A stretch of 64,000 nt of DNA from an uncultured Bacteroidia bacterium (GTDB lineage Bacteria; Bacteroidota; Bacteroidia; Bacteroidales; ML635J-15). This document shows, in pieces, positions 57,644 to 64,000 of the stretch. The stretch is taken from NCBI GenBank assembly GCA_902800045.1, contig CADCCZ010000001.1, forward strand, positions 186,001-250,000. Direction: 5' to 3'. Position 1 is the stretch's first letter. Each line of letters opens with the position of its first letter. The notes below the pieces were generated by a model. The model worked only from the letters and a program-made list of their open reading frames with translations. It had not been told where the DNA came from and searched no databases. The position numbers and the translations under genes were made by a program.

Positions 57644-59250
57644 ATGATGTTGTACCAGTTGTCAGCGTTCTTAGCCATGTTGGTGCCGAGACCAGGCTGT
57701 ACTGTTTCGTCGATAGCAACCTTTAACATCTTGTCGTTTTCAACAACAACGCATGCAACTACTGGGATGTAAGCACCTTCCTGATCGATTTCGTTTTCGA
57801 GATCCCAAATATCTTCTGCATACAAAGTCAAGAAGCCTGGAGTGAAGTCAGAACCAACAGTGTATGATTCGGTTATCATGATTCCGTCCTGATAGCCAGT
57901 TTCGGTCTCTCCGTAAAGTTCGTAGTGGAAGATTGCACCTTCTTCGGCTTCGCAGATGTAAGCTTCGATAGCATTTATCTTGTCACTTGGATTCCAGAGC
58001 TGGTACTGTGTTCCGAATAAGAAGAAGTTGTTCCAGTCGGCGCTATTAGCTTCGAAATTGTCACCACCTTGTGCAAACTGAGCGTTATCTCTTGAATACA
58101 AGCAATCTTCGGTAATTGTAGTGTAGCGGTTGAAGTTTAAGTTTCTGTGGTTTGGATTGTCGTATGTACCATTTGCTGGTTCCAATGAGATTTCGAATCT
58201 GTATGTGCCGTTGGTAAGCATAGTTTCCGACATATTCATCGAAGAACCTTCAACAAGGTTGTAAGTGTTTTCTTCACCTGAAGGAACATAGCAAGAGATG
58301 GTATCGATACCAGCAATAAAGTTACCGTTAACAAAACCACCAGGAGTCAAATTGGTTGTCGGGAATGTGAATGAGAAAACTTCTGCATCGTCTGGACCAT
58401 AAGCCTTAGCAACAAGATTTACTGGAGTAGCATCGGTACCGTAGTTGGTTACAACACCATAGAATGTGCATCTCGAGTAAGAGTTGATTTCGCTTCTTGG
58501 GAAAGTGTTGAACATACCATTGTGTCCGTAGTTTGCGTAAAGAGCGTTCATACTTACGCGTCCATCTGTAAGAGCATAGTCAACTGGAGCAAGAGCTTCA
58601 ACAGCGATGTTGTCGATAGCAAACCAGCATGATGCTTCGCCTTCGTACTGGAATGCAATTTTTACGTCACGTCCTACATAAGTGTTGAGGTCAACGTAAA
58701 CCTGTGTCCATTCGCTAAATGGCCAGTTGATTGCATAGTAAGCGGTGTCTTCGTTCCAGATTGTTGTCCAGTTGTCACCGTCTTCCGAAATTTTCAGTCT
58801 TACGTCTGCGTTGTTGTTTGGAGTAACTGTCCAATAGTAGTTTGAATGGAATTCGAATCTAATGACACCACCATTAGGAACAGTGAAAAATGGAGAAATC
58901 AACCATTCGTTCTGAGGTCTGGTAGTTGCATCAGTCGAAGATGCGGTTCTTTGGATAGCTGCAAAGTATCCGCCATTGTCTGGACGTCCGCCAGTCATTC
59001 TGTACCAGTGCTGGTTGCCTTGGCTTTCTGCACCGCAGATAGTATCCCACCCTGTAGGAGGAAATGCTTCATCTTCGAAGTCCATAGTGAGAACAGCATC
59101 TTTAGAAGTGCTGAGAGCGTGTTTTGATGGTTCAATAATCCTTGAGTAACTTGCGTTTGCATAAGCAACTTCTGGAAGATTGTTTTGAGCAAAAACTAGC
59201 ATAGTTGCAAGCATTGCCAATACAGTTAAATAAAATCTTTTCATAGTCAT
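57601..59250 (-). CDS. Secreted adhesin-like protein A (choice-of-anchor J type), sorting domain out of frame
   Basis: A 549-residue exported protein. Signal peptide MTMKRFYLTVLAMLATMLVF then AQ. Residues about 45-215 are a cleaved-adhesin/choice-of-anchor J (K2-like) beta domain: LTMDFEDEAFPPTGWDTICG, then WLISPFFTVPNGGVIRFEFH and GEASCWFAIDNIAVEA. The rest is beta-rich and paralogous to protein B at 59573. The last residues, SRTQQLVSLTSAM, are the T9SS domain read in the wrong frame; the domain proper follows in the -1 frame to 57431. Compared with protein B a stretch of about 25 codons between NWYNII and the sorting domain is missing. Promoter box at 59273-59280. Confidence 0.85.
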   Translation of the reverse strand: MTMKRFYLTVLAMLATMLVFAQNNLPEVAYANASYSRIIEPSKHALSTSKDAVLTMDFEDEAFPPTGWDTICGAESQGNQHWYRMTGGRPDNGGYFAAIQRTASSTDATTRPQNEWLISPFFTVPNGGVIRFEFHSNYYWTVTPNNNADVRLKISEDGDNWTTIWNEDTAYYAINWPFSEWTQVYVDLNTYVGRDVKIAFQYEGEASCWFAIDNIAVEALAPVDYALTDGRVSMNALYANYGHNGMFNTFPRSEINSYSRCTFYGVVTNYGTDATPVNLVAKAYGPDDAEVFSFTFPTTNLTPGGFVNGNFIAGIDTISCYVPSGEENTYNLVEGSSMNMSETMLTNGTYRFEISLEPANGTYDNPNHRNLNFNRYTTITEDCLYSRDNAQFAQGGDNFEANSADWNNFFLFGTQYQLWNPSDKINAIEAYICEAEEGAIFHYELYGETETGYQDGIMITESYTVGSDFTPGFLTLYAEDIWDLENEIDQEGAYIPVVACVVVENDKMLKVAIDETVQPGLGTNMAKNADNWYNIISRTQQLVSLTSAM

Positions 59251-59272
59251 TTGTTTTTTTGTGATTATGGGA

Positions 59273-59280
59273 CAAAGGTA
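59273..59280 (-). promoter_or_regulatory. -7 box (TACCTTTG) for adhesin-like protein A
   Basis: TACCTTTG on the - strand, an exact TAnnTTTG match 22 bases before the ATG at 59250. Confidence 0.55.
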
Positions 59281-59351
59281 AACAAAACATTTAAATTATG
59301 ATTCAAAAAAATGAATGATTTATTTTTTTTGTTGGTCTCAGATTAGGATAT

Positions 59352-59385
59352 AAAAAAAGGTACCGCATTGCGATACCTTTTTTTA
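59352..59385 (-). terminator. Terminator after adhesin-like protein B
   Basis: GGTACCGC/GCGATACC form an interrupted stem (59359-59377), with A and T runs on the two sides, downstream of the displaced sorting domain that ends at 59403. Confidence 0.75.
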
Positions 59386-59402
59386 TAATGTGTTAGATAA
59401 AA

Positions 59403-59615
59403 TTATCTAGCGATGTTGAGCTTCGAAGTTGCAACTTCACCGTTCATAACGATTCTTACAACGTAGTTGCCATTAGCAACAGTTGAAAGGTCGATAGTGG
59501 TGTTTTCGTTTGCATTTTCAACGCGCGAAACAACCTGTCCCATCATGTTGAATACTTCGATAGTAGCGTTTTCTACATTGCTGAAGTTAACGATACCAGT
59601 TGTTGGGTTCGGGAA
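59403..59615 (-). pseudogene. T9SS sorting domain displaced in the -1 frame, copy 2
   Basis: Almost identical to the copy at 57431-57643. In the -1 frame it reads FPNPTTGIVNFSNVENATIE and ends VATSKLNIAR at 59403. The upstream ORF runs out of frame into it and stops at 59573 with the same SRTQQLVSLTSAM tail. The break is at the same TTCCCGAACCC as in copy 1. Confidence 0.85.
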
Positions 59616-61345
59616 GTATTAACTGCACCACCCTGATCAGGAGTTTGTTCGCAGTTGTAAAGTCTAATCATCAAGGCGCCGTTTACACCGATGATGTTGT
59701 ACCAGTTGTCAGCATTCTTAGCCTTGTTGATGTAATCGGTTCCCTCTACTGATTCGTCGATAGCAACGCTTACTCTCTTGTCGTTTTCAACAACAACGCA
59801 TGCAAGTACAGGAATATAAGAACCTTCAGCATCGATATCGTTTGAAAGATCCCAAACGTCTTCTGCATACAATTTTAAGAAACCAGGAGTGAAATCTGCT
59901 CCAACTTCGTATTGTTCAGTAATCAAAACACCATCTACATAACCACCTTCACTAGATTCACCGTAAAGTTCGAAATGGATCAAAGCACCTTCTTCTGCTT
60001 CGCTAATGTATGCTTCAATAGCATTTACTTGGTCGTTAGGATTCCAGAGTTGGTATGGAGTTCCGAATACTGTGAAGTTGTTCCAGTTAGGATTGTTAGC
60101 TTCGAAATAGTCACCTGTTCCGTCATATTGAGCAGCGTCTCTTGCATAGAGGCAGTCGTCTGAAATTGTAGTGTAATAAGTGTATGACAAAGGTCTTGAA
60201 TTTACATTTTCGTATGTTCCTGAAGCAGGTTCCAAAGAAATTTCGAATCTGTAAGTTCCGTTAGCGGTCATAACATCTTGCATCATCATTAATGCACCTT
60301 CTATTGCAGTATAAGAATCTTCTCCTGCATCATAAGTATAGCAAGAGATAGTATCGATACCAGGAACGAAAGTTCCGTTAACCCAAGAGCCTGCAGGTAC
60401 AGTACGAGTCGGGTGAGTGAATGAGAAAACTTCAGTATTGTCTGGTCCGAATACCTTTGTAACAAAGTTTACATTAGCAGCTTCTGAACCATAGTTGTTA
60501 ACAACACCGTGGAATGTGCATCTTGAGTATTGGTTAATTTCGTTTCTTGGGAAGTTGTTGAACATACCGTTGTAACCAAAGTTTACGTACTGTGGATTCA
60601 TGCTAACGAGTGCGTTTGTAAGAGCGTAGTCCATTGCAACAGGAACGTCTACAGAAATGTTGTCAAGAACAAACCAGCAAGCATCTTCACCAACATATTG
60701 GAAAGCGAACTTTACATTTTGTCCTGCATAATTTGAAATGTCAACGCTAACATAGCTCCAATCCTGATTTTCAAGACCGCCAGCATTGTATGCGTCGTCT
60801 TCGTTCCAAATTTCTACCCAGTTTGAACCGTTGTCAGTAGAAACCTTTACATTGAAATCACCATAGTCGCCATCACCAGCAGCTGAACCGGCACCTGCTA
60901 CCATATAACGCATCAATGTGAAAATTTCGAATTTTAAAACTGCATCTTCCGGAATGGTAATTTCTGGAGTAATCAACCATTCATCCTGAGGAAGAGCCTG
61001 GTTAGCTTCATTTGCGTAATGTACAAATGCTACAGGACCCGGAACGGAAGTTCCTGAAGAACCAAGTGTAAGGTTGGTTGCTCTATTCCAGTGCTGTCTA
61101 TCGGTACTTTGTGTTCCGTCGACCTTTGTCCAGCCTTCTGGAGGGAAAGTTTCACTGTCAAAACCTTCTGATAGAACAGCGGCTTTTGCAATAGAAGAAT
61201 GTTTTTTCTGAGGATTAACTTTTACATATCCATCCTTAGTGTATTGGATACCTTTGGTTGTGAGAGTGTTAACTCCCTGGCTTGCCTGTGCAAATGCGAA
61301 TGTTGCAGCAAGCAATGCAATACCTAATAAATAAAGTTTTTTCAT
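59573..61345 (-). CDS. Secreted adhesin-like protein B (choice-of-anchor J type), sorting domain out of frame
   Basis: A 590-residue exported protein, paralogue of protein A. Signal peptide MKKLYLLGIALLAATFAFAQ (start 61345; the ATG at 61414 would put it internally). About 75-260 form the anchor J/cleaved-adhesin domain: LSEGFDSETFPPEGWTKVDG, WLITPEITIPEDAVLKFEIF and GEDACWFVLDNISVDV. After the shared beta region it has an extra segment GALMIRLYNCEQTPDQGGAV that protein A lacks. It then runs into the sorting domain in the wrong frame and stops. The two genes are adjacent and in the same direction and probably arose by duplication. Surface binding is a plausible role. Confidence 0.85.
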   Translation of the reverse strand: MKKLYLLGIALLAATFAFAQASQGVNTLTTKGIQYTKDGYVKVNPQKKHSSIAKAAVLSEGFDSETFPPEGWTKVDGTQSTDRQHWNRATNLTLGSSGTSVPGPVAFVHYANEANQALPQDEWLITPEITIPEDAVLKFEIFTLMRYMVAGAGSAAGDGDYGDFNVKVSTDNGSNWVEIWNEDDAYNAGGLENQDWSYVSVDISNYAGQNVKFAFQYVGEDACWFVLDNISVDVPVAMDYALTNALVSMNPQYVNFGYNGMFNNFPRNEINQYSRCTFHGVVNNYGSEAANVNFVTKVFGPDNTEVFSFTHPTRTVPAGSWVNGTFVPGIDTISCYTYDAGEDSYTAIEGALMMMQDVMTANGTYRFEISLEPASGTYENVNSRPLSYTYYTTISDDCLYARDAAQYDGTGDYFEANNPNWNNFTVFGTPYQLWNPNDQVNAIEAYISEAEEGALIHFELYGESSEGGYVDGVLITEQYEVGADFTPGFLKLYAEDVWDLSNDIDAEGSYIPVLACVVVENDKRVSVAIDESVEGTDYINKAKNADNWYNIIGVNGALMIRLYNCEQTPDQGGAVNTSRTQQLVSLTSAM

Positions 61346-61491
61346 CGTTTTGAAATTTAAAATTAACAAGGCGAATTTATTCGCTTTTTCCGACACTGCC
61401 AAATAATTTTTCAATTTTTTTTAATCAGTTTTTTATTTTCTGTTGTTGGCAACTCAATTTTTTGTGATTTTTTGCTTTGTAAATAAATGAT

Positions 61492-61499
61492 TATCTTTG
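61492..61499 (+). promoter_or_regulatory. Promoter (TTTG, then TATCTTTG) for the Crp/Fnr gene
   Basis: TATCTTTG matches TAnnTTTG 16 bases before the ATG, with a TTTG at 61471-61474, 17 bases upstream, as -33 candidate. Confidence 0.6.
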
Positions 61500-61515
61500 C
61501 GAAAAAAACAACGAC

Positions 61516-62217
61516 ATGGATACAGAGCAAATTGCAAAGGATAAACTTTTTTATTCGCCCGAGTCGATTTTCAATTGCTTGTCGAAGGAAGCGAAGGATT
61601 TCCTGCGCGAACATACGACCTGCAAATCGTATCGCAAGGGCGAAATGGTATTTGTAGATGCCTCGACGCCCAGCGGGCTCATAAGCCTTTCGGACGGCAA
61701 GGTGAAGATTATAAAAAAAGGTGCGGGCGGTCGCGAACAGATTGTACGGCTGTCGCGTCCGTGCGGATTCATCGGATACCGCGCTTTGTTCGCCGGCGAA
61801 AACTACCACGCTTCGGCTGTGGCTATGGAACCGTCGGTGGCCTGCATAATCGAAAAGACGGCGCTCTTCTATGTGATGAAGAACGATCCGAACCTTACTT
61901 TCGCTATACTGAAGTCGCTGGCTACCGAACTCGGCGTTTCGAACGCTCGTACTGTTAACCTTACCCAGAAGCACATTCGCGGTCGTCTGGCCGAAGCCCT
62001 GCTTTGCCTTATCGATACCTATGGCTTTTGCGACGACGGTATTACTCTTAAGGCTCAGTTCTCGCGCGACAACATTGCAAACCTCAGCAACATGACAACC
62101 AGCAATGCCATCCGTACATTGTCGGCTTTCGCAAGCGAGGGCGTCATCGACCTCGACGGTCGAAAAATCAAAGTGCTGAACCTTGAGCAGCTTCAAAAGA
62201 TTTCTAACATAGGATAA
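61516..62217 (+). CDS. Crp/Fnr-family transcriptional regulator
   Basis: A 233-residue regulator. Residues about 15-130 are a cyclic-nucleotide-binding-like beta roll (EHTTCKSYRKGEMVFVDAST, GLISLSDGKVKIIKKGAGGR). A long dimer helix follows, then a winged helix-turn-helix at about 170-225 (FSRDNIANLSNMTTSNAIRT, LSAFASEGVIDLDGRKIKVL). No N-terminal Cys cluster of the oxygen sensor Fnr is present and the Crp cAMP-binding Arg/Ser motif is not clear, so the effector is unknown. It is divergent from adhesin-like protein B and 10 bases upstream of rlmD, with which it is probably co-transcribed. Confidence 0.92.
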   Translation: MDTEQIAKDKLFYSPESIFNCLSKEAKDFLREHTTCKSYRKGEMVFVDASTPSGLISLSDGKVKIIKKGAGGREQIVRLSRPCGFIGYRALFAGENYHASAVAMEPSVACIIEKTALFYVMKNDPNLTFAILKSLATELGVSNARTVNLTQKHIRGRLAEALLCLIDTYGFCDDGITLKAQFSRDNIANLSNMTTSNAIRTLSAFASEGVIDLDGRKIKVLNLEQLQKISNIG

Positions 62218-62227
62218 TAATAGGGAA

Positions 62228-63634
62228 GTGTCGAAGAAAAAAAACGAAATAGTAGAGAACCTTGAGATTACGGCAGTGGCCGCCGAGGGTGTTGCTGTGG
62301 GACGCAACGACAATTATGTGATTTTTGTTGCCGGCGTTGTCCCTGGCGATGTGGTAAACGTGATGCTTACACGCAAACGCAAGAATTATGCTGAGTCGAA
62401 GTTGCTCGAAATTGTAAAGCCTTCGCCCGATCGCGTGGAACCGTTCTGCCGTCACTTCGGCAAGTGCGGGGGATGCAAGTGGCAGATGCTCCCGTACGAG
62501 AAACAACTGTTCTACAAGCAGAAGCAGGTGTGCGACCAGTTTGCACGCATCGGCGGAATAAACGACGTGCCTATTAATAATATAATAGGTGCAGACAATA
62601 CCGAGTTCTACCGCAACAAGCTCGAATATACATTCTCCGACCGTCGCTGGTTCGATTCCGCTGATGTCGAAGTCGATAAGCAAAGCCGTGATGCCGAGGG
62701 TCTTGGCTTTCATGTGCAAGGTATGTTCGACAGGGTTATCGACATCGATAAGTGCTGGCTGCAACGCAGTCCGTCGAACGAGCTGCGCAACTGGCTGCGC
62801 GAATTCACCCGCCGCGACGGCTACAACTATTACAACTGTCGCAGTCACGAAGGTTTGATGCGTAACCTTATGGTGCGCACTTCTACGATAGGTGAGACTA
62901 TGGCTGTGGTGGTGTTCGCCAAGAACGAAAAGCCGTTGATAGAGTCGCTTATGACGCAGCTTGATGAGGCTTTTCCCGATTTGACATCGCTGCAATATGT
63001 TGTAAACGAGAAATTTAACGATACGATATACGACCTCGACGTGGTTTGCTGGAAGGGACGCGACTTCATCTACGAGGAGCTGGACGGACTGAAATTCAAG
63101 ATAAATGCGAAGTCGTTTTTCCAGACCAATACGGAGCAGACCTTGAAGTTGTACCGCAGGGCTGTGGAGTATGCCTGTGTGGAAAGCGACGAGATTGTCT
63201 ACGACCTATATACCGGCACCGGAACCATTGCCAATTTTGTGGCACGACACTGTAGGAAAGTCGTTGGTATAGAGTCGGTTCCCGAAGCTATTGCCGATGC
63301 GCGGATTAATTCGGAAACGAACAACATAAAAAATACTGTTTTCTATGTTGGCGACATGAAAGATGTTATGACAGAGGCTTTTGTCGCCGAAAATGGTCGC
63401 CCCGATACAGTAATCCTCGACCCGCCGCGCGCAGGTGTCCACGAGAATGTGCTCAATGTGATAAAGAAGGTGGCGCCACGCAAGATTGTGTATGTTAGCT
63501 GCAATCCAGCCACGCAGGCTCGCGATGTGGCCATTCTGTCCGATATGTACAAGGTGACCGACATTCAACCAGTTGACATGTTCCCACATACGCATCATGT
63601 GGAAAACATTGTGAAATTGATAATTAACAATTGA
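62228..63634 (+). CDS. rlmD: 23S rRNA (uracil-C5)-methyltransferase RlmD-like
   Basis: SAM-dependent tRNA/rRNA m5U methyltransferase of the RumA/TrmA family, 468 residues. It opens with a TRAM domain (EITAVAAEGVAVGRNDNYVI, VVPGDVVNVMLTRKRKNY). An iron-sulfur cluster site CRHFGKCGGCKWQ, typical of RlmD-type members, is followed by the catalytic domain with VYDLYTGTGTIANFVARHC (SAM site), ILDPPRAGVHENV and the nucleophile Cys in IVYVSCNPATQARD. The start is GTG 62228, 10 bases after the Crp/Fnr gene. RlmD (U1939) is more likely than RlmC, but the exact target cannot be decided by eye. Confidence 0.93.
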   Translation: MSKKKNEIVENLEITAVAAEGVAVGRNDNYVIFVAGVVPGDVVNVMLTRKRKNYAESKLLEIVKPSPDRVEPFCRHFGKCGGCKWQMLPYEKQLFYKQKQVCDQFARIGGINDVPINNIIGADNTEFYRNKLEYTFSDRRWFDSADVEVDKQSRDAEGLGFHVQGMFDRVIDIDKCWLQRSPSNELRNWLREFTRRDGYNYYNCRSHEGLMRNLMVRTSTIGETMAVVVFAKNEKPLIESLMTQLDEAFPDLTSLQYVVNEKFNDTIYDLDVVCWKGRDFIYEELDGLKFKINAKSFFQTNTEQTLKLYRRAVEYACVESDEIVYDLYTGTGTIANFVARHCRKVVGIESVPEAIADARINSETNNIKNTVFYVGDMKDVMTEAFVAENGRPDTVILDPPRAGVHENVLNVIKKVAPRKIVYVSCNPATQARDVAILSDMYKVTDIQPVDMFPHTHHVENIVKLIINN

Positions 63635-63654
63635 TAATGTTTAATGGTCAATCA

Positions 63655-63688
63655 TTTGTAGCTGCGAGCCATGGCTCGCAGCTACAAA
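63655..63688. repeat. Perfect 34-bp palindrome
   Basis: TTTGTAGCTGCGAGCC and its exact complement GGCTCGCAGCTACAAA are separated by AT, and one more flanking A/T pair extends the stem. It lies between the converging rlmD and DUF4924-like genes and could serve as a bidirectional terminator-like or REP-like element. Confidence 0.8.
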
Positions 63689-63735
63689 TTGTTAATTATT
63701 AATTGTCCATTGTACATTGTCCATTGTACATTTTT
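63689..63735. repeat. ATTGTCCATTGTACATT short-period repeat
   Basis: TTAATTATTAATTGTCCATT continues with TGTACATTGTCCATTGTACA. A related run is at 48888-48917. It overlaps the last codons of the DUF4924-like gene (63699 onward). Confidence 0.65.
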
Positions 63736-64000
63736 TTATAAACGTCCGCCAGGTTTGCAAGCAGCGAACCGAAGGTCTGCATTGCCTGAGCGGTTTCTTC
63801 CGATATGTTTTTGCCCTGCAATTTCAATAGGAGCAAAGCGTGCATGGCATTTATACAAATCTCGATTTCGTTGTCCGACTGGCTTTTCGACAGGCGTTTG
63901 TATTCGTCGATGTTGGGTTTTGCCCAGTTGTAAAGTTCGTGGTGGCGGTATTCGTCCTTGTCGTCGAGCAAGGCGTGGTGTATTTTGTTCAGCATTTCAA
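63699..64000 (-). CDS. DUF4924-like protein, C-terminal part (partial at window end)
   Basis: The frame is open through base 64000, so only the last 100 or so codons are seen; the ATG at 63995 is preceded by a coding GAA and is probably internal. The segment IEICINAMHALLLLKLQGKN followed by ISEETAQAMQTFGSLLANLA has the appearance of the helical C-terminus of the Bacteroidota DUF4924 family, as I remember it; function unknown. The last residues (YNGQCTMDN) are encoded by the short repeat ATTGTCCATTGTACATT, so the natural stop may have been replaced or extended by repeat insertion. Confidence 0.65.
   Translation of the reverse strand, partial: EMLNKIHHALLDDKDEYRHHELYNWAKPNIDEYKRLSKSQSDNEIEICINAMHALLLLKLQGKNISEETAQAMQTFGSLLANLADVYKKMYNGQCTMDN

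Noticed and set aside
57636..57650. Programmed -1 frameshift slippery site
   Set aside because: Sequence around ATTTCCCG does not let both tRNAs re-pair in the -1 frame, and the second gene has a different base pattern at the same place; kept only as a hypothesis in the findings.
1..64000. tRNA, rRNA, riboswitch or integrase/transposase genes
   Set aside because: Looked for T-loop words, conserved rRNA words and transposase motifs on both strands by eye and found none that hold up; a covariance-model search would be decisive.

Overview
The window looks like a chromosomal segment of an anaerobic Bacteroidota, most likely of the order Bacteroidales. Four signs support this. Many starts are preceded by the Bacteroidota -7 box TAnnTTTG and lack a Shine-Dalgarno sequence. 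Several secreted proteins end in a type IX secretion (T9SS) sorting domain with a (Y/F)PNP motif. A pyruvate:ferredoxin oxidoreductase (nifJ) indicates anaerobic metabolism. Several proteins belong to lineage-typical families (GH57/GT4/debranching trio, DUF4294-like and DUF4924-like proteins). I see no rRNA, tRNA, CRISPR array, insertion sequence or phage gene.

Layout. 1-4.0 kb: a + strand run purH (partial), panB, an RluA-type pseudouridine synthase and an ABC-F ATPase. 4.0-8.3 kb: a BspA-like leucine-rich surface protein, then rnhB, a GT4 glycosyltransferase and kdsB on the - strand. 8.4-16.1 kb: a T9SS-exported C10 cysteine protease, uvrB, a T9SS-exported M43 metalloprotease and four tandem paralogous mini-lipoproteins. 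16.1-29.1 kb: an aminotransferase, radA, the panC and panD-rfaE2 block, a large exported TPR-CHAT (caspase-like) protein, a ThrE-type exporter, a LysM esterase and a beta-propeller lipoprotein. 29.2-34.9 kb: an alpha-glucan locus (debranching enzyme, GT4, GH57) interrupted by a lipoprotein gene. 34.9-36.7 kb: an ECF sigma factor with a probable membrane partner carrying a SecD-P1-like domain.

36.9-43.9 kb is the accessory island I consider most interesting. It is a tightly packed - strand cluster containing a 37-residue proline/threonine-rich peptide gene, a GT4-radical SAM/SPASM fusion, a small GT-A-like protein, a second radical SAM/SPASM protein, a NodU/TobZ-type carbamoyltransferase and a WG-repeat protein. 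A histidine phosphatase lies just upstream and a sigma54-activator-like AAA+ protein is divergent. Together they look like an undescribed peptide- or glycan-modification system.

45-64 kb holds nifJ, a repeat-rich spacer, a C1 protease with queE, lipoproteins, a DUF4143 ATPase, an exported flavodoxin-fold lipoprotein, a MATE transporter, a DUF58 protein, two paralogous secreted adhesin-like proteins, a Crp/Fnr regulator, rlmD and the end of a DUF4924-like gene. In both adhesin-like genes the T9SS sorting domain is displaced into the -1 frame at the same place.

Pantothenate synthesis (panB, panC, panD) and LPS inner-core precursors (kdsB, rfaE2) are both represented but scattered. All functional assignments come from motif recognition by eye; no database search was run.
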